A program made the position numbers and the translations under genes. From contig GG745386.1 in the NCBI GenBank assembly GCA_000151295.1, positions 127,262 to 164,416 on the forward strand: a stretch of DNA of 37,155 nucleotides. Direction: 5' to 3'. The first letter of the stretch is position 1; each line of letters opens with the position of its first letter. Below the pieces are notes generated by a model, which was given only the letters and a program-made list of their open reading frames with translations, searched no databases and was not told the origin of the DNA. This DNA is from Allomyces macrogynus ATCC 38327 (Eukaryota > Blastocladiomycota > Blastocladiomycetes > Blastocladiales > Blastocladiaceae). This document shows positions 9,488 to 20,890 of the stretch, in pieces.

Positions 9488-12400
9488 ATGGCCGCCGACG
9501 CAGCTGCCGGCGCGCCCACGGGGCCCGTCAAGCCCGTCATGACTGCGCACCCCGTCTTCCCGCTCTCCATCGAGACGCTGCAAGAGCTCACCGACAACCG
9601 CAACCTCGCGCTCCTCGCCGAGCTAGGCGGTGCCGAAGGGCTCGCACGCACGTTGCACGCCGACCTCGAGAATGGGCTCGAGTCCGACGAGCACGGTCTT
9701 CCCGGCGAGGACAAGCTCGACCCGGCCGACCCGTACGCGCTCGCGCACGACCTCCTGCCCGAGGGCTACACGCTCGACGACAAGTTCAAGGCGCGGCGGC
9801 ACGCGTACGGCACCAACTTTCTTGCACCGAGTCCGCCACCATCGCTGTTCAAGCTCATGCTCGAGGCCCTCAATGACCGCATGCTGCAAATCTTGCTCGC
9901 GGCTGCGATTGTTTCGATTGGCGTGGGTCTCTACATGAAATTTGACGGAAAAGACCCGTACGAGTGGATCGGTCGGTTCTTTTTGGATTTCGTGTCGGAG
10001 GTGCCGTTGTTGGAATGCCGCTGACCCGCCCGCGATGTGTGTTTTTCCGGTTTGTAGAGGGTGTTGCCATTCTCGCGACGGTCACAATCGTCGTCGTTGT
10101 GAATGCCGGCAACGACTACAAGAAGGCCTTGCAGTTCCGGTTCCTCTCAACGCAGCGCGGCCTTTCGTCGGCCATCACCGTCACGCGCCGCGCCACCGCC
10201 GGTGCGCCCGCCGCGCAGGCGCAACTGCCCCTGATCCACTTGCTCGTCGGCGACATTATCCACCTGGTCACGGGCGACGTCGTTCCGGCTGACGGTATCT
10301 TGCTCACCGCGTCCAACTGCAAGCTCGACGAATCGACCGTCACGGGTGAGACTGACGCCGTCAAGAAGACGCTTGATGGTGACCGGTTCCTGATTTCTGG
10401 TCGAAAGTGATCGATGGCATGGCCACGTACCTGGTCACGGCCGTTGGACAGCACTCGCTGCACGGGCGGTCGGTCATGGCGCTGCGCAACGCCCCGCCCG
10501 AGTTTACGCCGCTGCAGACCAAGCTCAACCGGCTTGCGAACAATATTGCCAAGTTTGGTATTGCTGGAGCGTCGGTCATTGTGCTCGTCTCGCTGATCAA
10601 GTTTTTGGCCATTTACGGGTCGCGCGGGTGGACCAAGACGGAGCCGAACGGCGACGTTGTGCACCTCGGTGGCGCTGGGATCGCTCAGAAAATTATCAAG
10701 ATTTTGATTACGGGTGTGACCGTGGTCGTGGTCGCGGTGCCCGAGGGGTTGCCGATGGCCGTGACGCTGGCGCTTGGGTACGATTCTGCCGCTTTCTCTT
10801 TCACAGTCGACGTGCGAATACTGGCTGACACCTACCCTCCCCCACACATAGCTACGCGACGATTCGCATGCTCAAGGACAACAACCTGGTCCGTGTCCTG
10901 TCCTCGTGCGAGACCATGGGCGGCGCCACGACCATCTGCTCTGACAAGACGGGCACGCTCACGCAAAACAAAATGACCGTCGTGCAAGGCGACTTCTTTG
11001 GCGGTCTCCTGTCCTTCGCGACCGAAGAACAAATCAAGCCGCGTGCCGCCGACCTCGCCACGTTCCGCACGGTCCTCTCGCAAGCCATCAACCTCAACTC
11101 GACCGCGTACGAGGGCACCGACGAGGCCGGGAAACCCGTGCTTGTCGGTCCCAAGACCGAATGCGCGTTGCTTGGGTTCACGACGGCACTCGACGCGCCA
11201 TTTGCCGCCGACCGCGCCAACGCGACGCAGCTTGGGATGCTCCCGTTCTCATCGGAGAAGAAGCGCATGTCAGTGCTGATTGCCAAGGAGGGCGCATTCG
11301 GGACCGAGTTCCCACCGATGCAGGGGCTCGCCGTCGTCGCGAGTCAGGCGCACCCGAACGAATGTAACCCGCCCGTGCGCGGCAACGCGCGGCTGTTCAC
11401 CAAGGGCGCGTCGGAGATTGTCTTGCGCGCGTGCGACTGGTACTTGACCTCGGACGGCACGGTCGCGCCGCTCGACGACGCGACCAAGGCCCGGATCGAG
11501 GCCCGCATTTACGACTATGCGACGCAGGCATTGCGCACGATTGGGATCGCGTACAAGGACATGGTTGCGCCGGGGACGACCGAACTCGCGACAGATCTCG
11601 ACATGCACAACTTGGTCTGGCTCGGCGTCGTTGGGATCGAGGACCCGTTGCGCCCCGAGGTGCCGCCGGCCGTGAAGAAGTGCCAGACGGCCGGGATCAT
11701 TGTGCGCATGGTCACAGGCGATAACAAGGTCACCGCCGAGAACATTGCCAAGAAGTGTGGGATTCTGTACGAGGAGGACGGGATCGTCATGGAGGGGCCC
11801 GTGTTCCGCGCGCTGTCCGACGCCGACATGGAGAAGATGCTGCCCAAGCTCCGCGTGCTCGCGCGCTCGTCGCCGCTCGATAAGCGGATTCTCGTGAACA
11901 AGCTCAAGTCGATGGGCCAGACGGTCGCCGTGACGGGCGACGGGACCAACGACGCGCCGGCGCTCAAGGCGGCTGACGTCGGGTTCGCCATGGGCATTGC
12001 AGGCACCGAAGTGGCCAAGGAAGCCGCTGATATCGTGCTCCTTGACGATAATTTTGCCTCGCTTGTACGTGCCTCGATTACTGTGGTTTGGATGTTGGTG
12101 GTCTTGCGCACGTTGGAAATAGCCGAAACTGACCTTTTTTCTGCTCCCCCCCCCCCCCCCCTGCCCCTTCTCTTTTCGTAACTAGACCAAGGCCGTCATG
12201 TGGGGCCGCTCCGTCTACGACGCCGTGCGCAAGTTCTTGCAGTTCCAGTTGACCGTCAACATCACGGCCGTCGGTCTGGCGCTGATCACGGCCGCGGCCG
12301 ACGAGGACTCGGAAACCGTCATCACGGCCGTGCAGATGCTCTGGGTGAACTTGATCATGGATACGCTCGCCGCGCTCGCCCTCGCCACAGACCCGCCGAC

Positions 12401-13346
12401 CGAGGCGCTGCTCGACCGTTTGCCGCATAAGAAGTCGGACCCGCTGATTGGCTACGACATGTGGAAGCAAATGATTTTCCAAGCCGCCTACCAGATTGCC
12501 GTGACGATCTCGCTCACCTACCGCGCGCCGAACATGTTTTCGTTCACGTTCACGGACGTGGATTCTGACAAGGCCGCATTTGGGCTTGCCGATGACGCGA
12601 ATGCGGCTACGGTCGATCACTACGTTGCCCGCCGTCTCTCGGCCGTCGTCTTCAACACGTTTGTCTGGCTGCAGCTCGTGAACCTGTTCAACGGCCGGCA
12701 AATCCACGGCGAGTACAACGTCTTCGAGCGCGTGCACAAGAACCCGATGTTCATCGGCATCATTCTCGTGATTGGCGTGATTCAAGTCATCATCATCCAG
12801 TTTGGCTCGCTCGTCTTCAACGTGACCCCGCTCTCGGGCGCCGAATGGGGCGTGTGTCTCGCATTCGGTCTCTTCTCCCTGCCGCTCGGGTTCATCATCA
12901 AGGCCGTGATCCCCGACATTGGCCGCGCAAGGTTCACGACCAAGTTCTACGGCCCGGACGCGGAACGCGCCGCCAAAGAAGCCGACGACGAGGAACAGCG
13001 CCTGCTCGCCGCCGCTGAGCACGAGGCCGTCGCGGCCGCCGCACGTGCGGCCCTGCCCGCTCCGGCCGCGCCGCCAAGTCACCGCGTTTCGCTGCTGCCG
13101 GCCGCTGGCAGCGACACGGAACTGGCCCCGCTCAACGCTGCAGATGCCACCCCGTCGGTCGCGTCGAGCCCAGCGTTTGTCGCGCGCGCACCGCCGTCGA
13201 TCGCGTCGGCGTCGTCGGCGCCGATTTCGTTTGCAGCGCGCGCGCAGTGGGAGGCGGCGATTCGCAAGACGAGGGCGCAGGTGTCGGTGGTCGCGGCGTT
13301 GCGTGTCGCCCCGCGTGATCCGAGTGGGGTTGTAGTGCTCGAGTAA
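9488..13346 (+). CDS. P2B (PMCA-type) calcium-transporting ATPase
   Basis: A calcium-pumping P-type ATPase that exports or sequesters cytosolic Ca2+. Exons are 9488-10000, 10060-10777, 10852-12064 and 12186-13346. With one missing base restored near 10405-10411 the frame gives 1201 residues. Visible motifs: LDESTVTGETD (actuator), VAVPEGLPMAV (M4 ion site), ICSDKTGTLTQNKM with the phosphorylated Asp at about 442, MVTGDN, and GDGTNDAPALKAADVGFAMG (hinge). M5-M10 follow. The break lies where FLISG should run into KVIDGMATYLVTAVG; one more G in AAAGTG rejoins them. The start ATG sits in CCAACATGG. Intron 1 keeps frame only if the second AG of TAGAG is the acceptor. The C-terminal tail, about 140 residues, ends with a calmodulin-binding-like segment (see findings). 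Plasma membrane or vacuole location cannot be told from sequence. Confidence 0.95.
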
Positions 13347-13660
13347 GCGGAGGCCACGGAGGGATAGACGCGATTTCGCTAGGTTGCACAGCGGTACGGG
13401 CGGTTTGGGTGGGTCGAGAGTGACGACCAAACTCCATCGCGCCGCGTTCTCTTTTTATTTCTTTTAGTCCACTTCCTTGATTTGTAAATACACTCCGCAC
13501 CGTCCATGGCGTCTCTTGCTTGATCTTGTTCTGATGGTGGGGGTCCCGCGCACAGCGCTGCCTCAGCGACTCTGAGCCCCGCACCCGCTGACCAGGTGCG
13601 ACTTCGTGGTCGCGGCTAAAGACAGCGTTCGCGATGTTGCGCGCTCAGAGTACAATGTCG
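13240..13660 (+). repeat. Calcium-ATPase 3' end, first copy of a direct repeat
   Basis: The last coding bases of the calcium ATPase and about 300 bases downstream reappear, diverged, at 14325-14690. Matching blocks include GTGTCGGTGG followed by GCGTTGCGTGT, TTCCTTGAT with an A/T-rich neighbour, and GCTGACCAGGTG followed by GGTCGCGG. The two copies are about 1.05 kb apart in the same orientation. Confidence 0.6.
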
Positions 13661-14150
13661 ATTGACACGTGGAAACATGGTCAGACCTGACAATTCGTGC
13701 TGGCAGCAAGTGCGGAACTTCAAGCAAAAGATCAGGCCGTACCGCTCCAGACTTGGCATTGATGCCCACGGGCTGTTGCGTGCCAGCGATTCGCGTGATG
13801 ACAAAGGCATTCTCGCCCACCACGAGCGGAAAGGTGCCCTTGGACGGTCAGGGAAGCGAGCTTGGACAGGTGGGCCATGACGGGAACGAGCCAACGGTGA
13901 TTGAAGTCGAAAGAACTGACTTGTCGTCGGTCGAAGGGAGGAGGGCCAGGAGAGAGGGCGGGTCGACCGCTTTGTAGATCCGTGAGCACAGAGCTGACGA
14001 GGCAGGCAGGCACGCGACGCGCTGGCCGAAGAAACGCGGATGATTTGGTGAACGTGGGGAGCCGCACCGTTTTTGTTGTTGGGAACGGTTGCGGCGGACT
14101 TGCCCATGTGCTGTGGCCGAAACGGGGTTGCAGGAAAGTTTAGAAGTTTG
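13640..14150 (-). pseudogene. Copy B of the unknown gene family, internally deleted
   Basis: On the minus strand a start-like ATGGCCCACCTGTCCAAGCT (about 13877) matches copy C's ATGTCCCACCAGTTCAAGCT. The text then jumps to KGTFPLVVGENAFVITRIAG and INAKSGAVRPDLLLE. At nucleotide level GGAGCGGTACGGCCTGAT and TGCTTGAAG, then CTGACCATGTTTC, match copy C at 28000-28065. Similarity also covers the upstream region: CCCCGTTTCGGCCACA (about 14130) against CCCCGTTTTGGCCACA (27281). The part of copy C between its signal peptide and the KGTYPL motif is missing here, so this is a deletion derivative that kept the 5' flank. It lies between the two copies of the calcium-ATPase 3' end. Confidence 0.55.
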
Positions 14151-14324
14151 GAAAACAGGCCCACTGGCCACCACCAACTCTGTCAACCTGCTGATCTCGC
14201 TGATCATGGCCTCATACTTATCGACTTTCCTTGAAGGTCAGGCTGATATCAAACTTGGGTCGCATCAACCAACGACTCGAGCAATCGAATATTGTTTCTG
14301 TGTTGTTAGCGCTCCTGCCGAGAC

Positions 14325-14690
14325 AACCCCAGCATCGCCGTCAGGGCGCAAATGTCGGTGGACGTAGCGTTGCGTGTTGCATGACGCGTTCCGTGGGGTC
14401 GTGGTGCTCGTGGGTTCAGTAAACGCACGCGTGGTTTTCACGACGTTTTGTTGGGTGGACGGCGACGGGAAGACGTTGCTGTACGTCCTTGTTGTTCATG
14501 ATTGTTGGCCCATTTCCTTGATCTGTTCACACATCTAGTGGATAGGTGCTTGATCATTTTCTGATGGGCCTGCCAGTGCGCGACGCGCATCGATTCCCCT
14601 TGCCACGCGCGCGCTGACCAGGTGCTGACCAAGCGGTCGCGGAGGAAGACGGCGCGCGAGGCTGTGCGTGCATCAGCGTCCACGACGACA
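14325..14690 (+). pseudogene. Decayed duplicate of the calcium-ATPase 3' end
   Basis: Bases 14346-14420 repeat the end of the calcium-ATPase coding sequence with many substitutions: ATGTCGGTGGACGTAGCGTT against GTGTCGGTGGTCGCGGCGTT, then TGCGTGTTGC against TGCGTGTCGC, and GTCGTGGTGCTCGTG against GTTGTAGTGCTCGAG. A TGA interrupts the old frame. The copy goes on into sequence matching the ATPase 3' flank up to about 14690. It is old and cannot code for anything useful. Confidence 0.6.
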
Positions 14691-14872
14691 CGTCTCTGGT
14701 GCAGAGCTGAAAGACTTGGTGGTGGTCAAGTTTGCCTGTTGGACATTGCGTAGCGGAAGGTCGGGCAATAATTACGTAAGGCAGAGGGAGACATGGCTCC
14801 TGTTTTCGCGACCACGCTCCCGGCCTCGTCGCAACCATCTTCATCCGCAAGTTGACCAGCACCCACCACGGC

Positions 14873-14915
14873 GCCACCAGGAGCAGCACCAGCAGCAGCA
14901 CCAGCAGCAGCGGAG
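14873..14915 (+). repeat. CAG/CAC trinucleotide tract
   Basis: A short tract of mixed CAG, CAC and GAG triplets upstream of the glutathione reductase promoter. It lies in the presumed non-transcribed 5' flank. Confidence 0.6.
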
Positions 14916-14937
14916 CAAAAAAACGCGCACTGCATTC

Positions 14938-14943
14938 TATAAG
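14938..14943 (+). promoter_or_regulatory. TATA box of glutathione reductase
   Basis: TATAAG in CATTCTATAAGACCCCG, 105 bases before the start codon at 15043. The surrounding DNA is G/C-rich, and the following leader is C- and A-rich, as expected of a fungal 5' UTR. Confidence 0.5.
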
Positions 14944-14994
14944 ACCCCGCCGCCCCGGCCGTGAACCTGCATGCTCACGCTCGCCAGCTTCTGA

Positions 14995-16621
<1,627 letters not shown>

Positions 16622-17328
16622 CTCGCCGAGGGGGAGCGCGTGGCGAGGGAGCCGGCACCGTTGATCGTGGGCCGGTGGCGTGGTAAATTGTAGTGAAGCA
16701 TGTTGGCGGTCGGCCATGCACCATGGTTTGTCGTTCGCCAGTATGGAACAAGGATTTATTGCCACTCGTACGGCTTGGTTCGGCCATCGACACGGGTGGG
16801 CGTCCCGCTAACTGTGACGCCGAGCGGGATCGCTCCTGCCCGGAATCGGCACACAAAAACTGGTGGAGAAGGTGGAAAAATTGATGGGCGAGCGTTGGTT
16901 TCCTTTGGGCCTGCCGGTTCCATCACAAGTCGACCAAGCACAGCCCAAACAGAACAGGGCACGACAGGCGTCACCGCGTTGCGACCCTCAAACGTCGCGG
17001 TTGGCTACGCTGTCAGACTGCGGCATGGTGGCGCACGTTCGGATCTGCGTGCGCCATTGTGACTACGACCCTGCGCTCATGTCGACGGAGCACACTGACA
17101 CCTGTCGTGAAGGCCAAGAGAACGGTGATGTCTCCTGCTTGATGTGCGGTCGTCGAATGCTTTTCCTTATCCCTCCTGCATGCAACCACCCGCGCACCAA
17201 GACCCGGCTTCTCGATGATCCTCGCTCGAGCGGCCGAAATGACGTTCCAAGCGGCCATATCGCTCACACACACGGGCACGCGCACGAGAACGCGATGCGG
17301 TCGCGGCTCGTGCAGTGGGCGCACGGGG
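16622..17328. other. Intergenic region, no gene seen
   Basis: This covers the glutathione reductase 3' flank and unexplained sequence of mixed composition. Open frames on both strands show no domain or coherent codon bias. Nothing else is visible. Confidence 0.35.
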
Positions 17329-17880
17329 TCCCGCTCACCATGGGACGCGGTTTGGTTCGCGGTGGGCATAGTCTCGTTACTGCTCGCCGGGCAATTTGCG
17401 GCCGCGTTCCCGACAAATCTGACCGTCCTGGCCATTCTGTCCTTCTCCGACACTGGTCTTTAGATTGCACGCCCAAACGCTCCGATAACATGACAACCGC
17501 CCGCTCATACCCCCCCCCCCCCCCCTTCAGACAAATAATGCCATAGTTTTGGGCGTTATTTACAGCCGCTGGGTCAACATCATCAAGATTGCTCGGCCCG
17601 TCATGGCGACCATCGACCCGCACCACAACTACAACATCATTTCCGCGACTCGGCCAGCAGCCGGAGCAAGGCCGTCAACGTCTTGATGAACGTGACGCAG
17701 CAGCAACCGGTGGGCGCGCTTGTCGGCGAGTACACGTGGCGCGTCACGCTCGGGCTTGCACTCGCGGCCAATCCGCAAAAACTGTGGCATTGCATTTTGG
17801 CCGCGTCGAATGACTTTGACTTGTGGTCCGATATTCCCGCCATGTTTCGCCCCGCGCCGGTAGCGTATTCCCGACGACCA
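17329..17880 (+). pseudogene. Membrane-protein gene fragment, unidentified
   Basis: A hydrophobic segment, AVWFAVGIVSLLLAGQFAAA, is followed by NLTVLAILSFSDTG and a probable intron ending in a C-tract and TTCAG at 17530. The next exon reads IVLGVIYSRWVNIIKIARPV. One base appears extra near 17640, after which another frame carries KAVNVLMNVTQQQPVGALVG and EYTWRVTLGLALAANP, then LWHCILAASNDFDLWSDIPAM. The third-position G/C bias supports coding in each part. The WRVTLGL block faintly recalls FRAG1/DRAM/Sfk1-type membrane proteins, but I would not assign it. It may belong with the receptor-like fragment just downstream or be a separate broken gene. Confidence 0.35.
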
Positions 17881-18134
17881 AAACTAGCGGGTCGAGCCGC
17901 CATTGCTGTTGGACATGTTAATCCTCATACGCTGCTCGGGCTGAGAGTAACAGCGTGCAAGGGCCCGGTGCAAGGACCCGGTTCGTCGCGGCCACGTCCT
18001 GGCGCTCCGTGAGCATTCTGTCAGTCACCGACACGTTTGGCCAGTCCAATACGTGCCGCTTTCATTCTTTCGCCGTCGCAGACAGTCGTCGCCTGTCCAC
18101 TGACCGCACTGTTTGTGGCTCTTGTTGTTGACAG

Positions 18135-18695
18135 TTGGCCCCGCAGTGACCCCCTTGGGCATGTCCACTGAAACAGTCCAGCAGTACCTGCCCAGTTCCA
18201 CCGATTTTACCCCATTTTTGAGCGCCATTAAGGCGACCGGGTTCAAAATCATCCCCATGTTTGGGTCGGCCAGCGACTGCTGGCCTTTCTTGCGGCAAGC
18301 CAAGCAAATGGACATGGTTGGCCCCAATTGGGTTTACGTACGTCGCCCAACCAAGCAAATGCTTCTCCATCCTTGTCGCAAACATGCCGTTCATGCTCTC
18401 TGCACTGTCCACCCGTCTGATCCACTTGCTGCTCCGTCCCTTCTTCATAGATTGGCACGACGCCCCTCAACTACCTCGACATGTTGACGCTCGATAGCGA
18501 CCGCGAGCTGGCCAACGGCCTCCTGTTTGTCACGTTCCACGAGGACCACACGCTTGCCGAGTACCAGACACTGCGCTCAAACTACCTGGCCGCATTTCTA
18601 TCGTGTGACGCCGACAAGGACCTCACGGGCATCCTGCTCCTCTTTTACGATTGCATGTTGGGTTTTGCCAATGGTGCGGTGCTGGAACAGCACAA
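18135..18695 (+). CDS. Receptor-like ligand-binding domain (type-1 periplasmic-binding/ANF-receptor fold), fragment
   Basis: Two exons, 18135-18337 and 18451-18695, joined by an intron with donor GTACGT and acceptor CATAG. Exon 1 reads FLSAIKATGFKIIPMFGSAS, then LRQAKQMDMVGPNWVY; exon 2 continues IGTTPLNYLDML, then LLFVTFHEDHTLAEYQTLRS and LLFYDCMLGFANGAVLEQHK. The order helix, strand IIPMFGSA, GMxGPxWVxIGT, an extracted strand, and a final YDC helix is that of the second half of the ANF_receptor domain found in natriuretic-peptide, GABA-B and glutamate receptors. The first half of the domain is not recognisable upstream. The second exon ends at a GTGCGT donor at 18696, beyond which about 1 kb of repeat-rich DNA follows instead of a seven-helix region. 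Confidence 0.6.
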
Positions 18696-19537
18696 GTGCG
18701 TCTCAAACAGTACCATCAACAGGCAGCAAATATGGTCGACTTGTGTGGCCAGCAGTGACATGGGGGTCAGGTACAAATCAACCAGCATGTACATGACCCT
18801 GTCAACTGACATGCACTTGTTGTCAAAACCCACAGCCGGAAACGTGGTGCTGTGCAGTACCCTGGCCAACAAGTGCGACAGGAACATGTGGAGGTCAAAC
18901 AGCACAACCATCATAACCAGCACGTGTGGCATGGCATGGCCAGTGGGGATGATGGGTGCGGACCAAGGTCCACTGGGGCATACATGACTCCATCAAGCAA
19001 TGCATGCTGGTCAACAGGTGGGGTCAGAATGCTGGAACCCCCAACTGGAACATGGCATGGCTGAGCATGCCCAGTGCAAACATGACCAAATCGCTTGACA
19101 ACAGGAATGTGTTGAGGTCAAACATGCTCGACTTGAGTGACATGGGCAACAGGTACATGTTGTGGCCAAGCATGGCCAACGTTGACGACCGGCTCCGGTG
19201 CGAAACGACGAACAGTGGCTCAGGCGACAGGTTGAAGAAGTTGTTGAGCAACTCAGTTGATATGATTGGGTTGGGCAGCTCGGACATGGTCGGGTTGGGC
19301 GACGGCGAGCACACTGCCAGCAGCGAAAGAAGTTGGAACAGCGCTGAGTGGGCTGAAGTTGGGCGGCGATCCTGGTCCATGGCTGCCATGGTTTCAATCC
19401 GGCGACTGGCGGGGCGACATGCTCTTTTATCGGACGCGGACTCGGCTCGTGGGTGGGTTTGCTGGGCATGGCGGGTGTCGTGAAGCACAATGGTGGCTGC
19501 AAGTGCGGCACGGCAAGTGTTGGTTGCAAAGTGTTGG

Positions 19538-19579
19538 TGGCAATGTGTCGGTGGCAATGTGTCTGTGGCAATGTGTCGG
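19538..19579 (+). repeat. 14-bp tandem repeat, three units
   Basis: TGGCAATGTGTCGG is repeated at 19538-19551, 19552-19565 (one change) and 19566-19579. A more degenerate unit, TTGCAAAGTGTTGG, precedes it. Confidence 0.8.
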
Positions 19580-19619
19580 TGTGTCAGCGGGCGTCAGCCA
19601 GAACAGCAAGTTCGCAGGT

Positions 19620-19730
19620 GCTCTCATCGTTGCGATGCGTTGTGGTTTGCGGCACAAAATGCGCAAAACAGAGCTCTGTTGCTCTCACCATTGCTACGCC
19701 TTGTGGTTCGTGGCACCAAATGCACAACCC
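19620..19730 (+). repeat. Diverged 61-bp tandem repeat, two units
   Basis: The unit starting GCTCTCATCGTTGCGATGCG at 19620 is repeated at 19681 as GCTCTCACCATTGCTACGCC. Both continue with TTGTGGTT and a GGCAC-AAA-TGC block. The offset is 61 bases. Confidence 0.7.
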
Positions 19731-19740
19731 GTAACTCTCG

Positions 19741-20493
19741 TTCCGCTGAGTCTCTCCAACATCGAATCGATTGCGCTCACCGCCTACTTCATCCGTTCCG
19801 TCATCATGCTCTACGCCGTCGGATTCACGTTCATGGCCCTTGTTGGGCGCCTCGTCGCCGCCGTCGCCGGCGACTCGCCGAACCAGCCACGCAAGTCCGT
19901 CACGTCGAATGCCGTTGCCCCCGGCACCGACCTGAACGGCACCTACCCCGTGTTACGACGCGGCGGCGGTGTCTCTCCTCGCGCAGTTCATGACGACCTG
20001 GCGGGCGACGCACGTCTATATCAATTTCACCCGCAGCGTCGTCGCCGTTCATTCACCCTCCCCTACCGCCACCACGGGCGGCACCGGCGGCGGGCGGGCC
20101 GGGAGCGCGCGCGTCGCCGCGGCAGCTGCCGCTAACGCGGCCGCCCAGTCGGCGGCGTCACGGAAAATGGGCGACGTGTTCCCGCTCGCCGCGCTCGGGT
20201 TCGAAACGTCCCCCGCAGGCGCGCCGCATTGGTGTATTGAGCTCGTACATTTTCCGACGGGCGCCGCGTGGGTCGTGCAGTTGAACGCCGAGGAGGTCGC
20301 GGTTTGGGCGCAGGCGCTGAATGCGATCACGGTCGTGGTCACGGCGGTGGGCGGCGGGAAGTCGTCGGGCCGGTCGAGCTCGAATGAAGGTGGCGGTGGG
20401 AGTGGGGAGGGACAGCTGCAGCAGCCGGCGCGGTCGCGGTCGCCATCGGTGGTGCGGCGGTTGCAGCCGGGTGAGGGTGGGGTGGACTGTTGA
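19741..20493 (+). CDS. Membrane segment with PH-like tail; possible 3' part of the receptor-like gene
   Basis: From about 19750 the frame reads SLSNIESIALTAYFIRSVIM then LYAVGFTFMALVGRLVAAVA, one long or two short hydrophobic segments. It continues with DLNGTYPV and then breaks: one T seems extra in GTGTTACGAC near 19951, after which the next frame carries YDAAAVSLLAQFMTTWRATH and VYINFTRSVVAV. An Ala/Gly/Thr linker leads to HWCIELVHFPTGAAWVVQLN and AEEVAVWAQALNAI, which looks like the last strand and C-terminal helix of a PH domain, then a Ser/Gly-rich tail and a TGA stop. High third-position G/C supports coding. Linking it to the ligand-binding exons upstream is inference from order and strand. 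Confidence 0.45.
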
Positions 20494-20824
20494 TGCTGGC
20501 GGCGGTGGGGACGAGACAGGCGGGACGGTGCTGGCTCAGGGGGAGCTGAGGGAGGAGGAGAGCAGACGAACGGTGCGACGTGATATTGCGAAGGAATAGT
20601 TACCGCTTCGATAGTAGTTGTTTTTGACTCGTTGATGCAGCCGACGATCCAGCGTCGGCGTTGACGACGGGGCATGGAGCAACGCGCGGCAAATGATGGC
20701 GGGACATTCTTGATGCTTGTTCTTTTGCCTGACATCAATCTGCGGATCAGTCAAAAATCGTTGCCACCTTCTCCTATCAAACGACGGTCATGCTTTCCCG
20801 AAGTTCCTTTCCACTCACCACCCA
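20494..20824. other. Intergenic region, no gene seen
   Basis: Sequence between the stop of the PH-like tail and the glutathione reductase relic. I see no motif or repeat in it. Confidence 0.3.
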
Positions 20825-20890
20825 CTCGCGGTTCAAGGAGATGCGTGACGCCCATGCCATGGGGCTCAATCGCGTCCACCACAACTTGAA
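20825..20890 (+). pseudogene. Relic fragment of glutathione reductase
   Basis: The peptide [20 protein letters not shown] matches [20 protein letters not shown] of the intact gene (about 15390-15460). At DNA level CGCGGTTCAAGGAGATGCGT differs from the intact gene by one base. Similarity stops on both sides, so only a piece of exon 2 was copied here, about 5.4 kb downstream in the same orientation. Confidence 0.6.

Larger units (their letters stand above)
18696..19740. repeat. Repeat-rich, CA/TG-biased region splitting the receptor-like gene
   Basis: About 1 kb with many loosely repeated words (AACATG, GGTCAAACA, GACATGGG, GGTACA) and a composition unlike the flanking exons. It begins with a splice-donor-like GTGCGT at 18696 and ends just before a coding stretch at about 19750, so it may act as a very long intron, roughly ten times the usual size here, or may be an insertion that destroyed the gene. 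Two clear tandem repeats lie near its end. Confidence 0.45.

Noticed and set aside
12078..13430. A 450-codon minus-strand frame under the calcium ATPase
   Set aside because: It is the antisense shadow of conserved ATPase exons; its Arg/Val/Glu-rich content is typical of such shadows.
17511..17526. Long C-tract, with similar tracts at 12147 (C) and 29992 (G)
   Set aside because: Two of them sit in intron ends and one in intergenic DNA. They look like ordinary microsatellites or pyrimidine tracts, not features of their own.
18696..19740. A hidden seven-helix receptor region
   Set aside because: I looked for hydrophobic segments in all frames between the ligand-binding exons and the PH-like tail; only one segment near 19750 was found.
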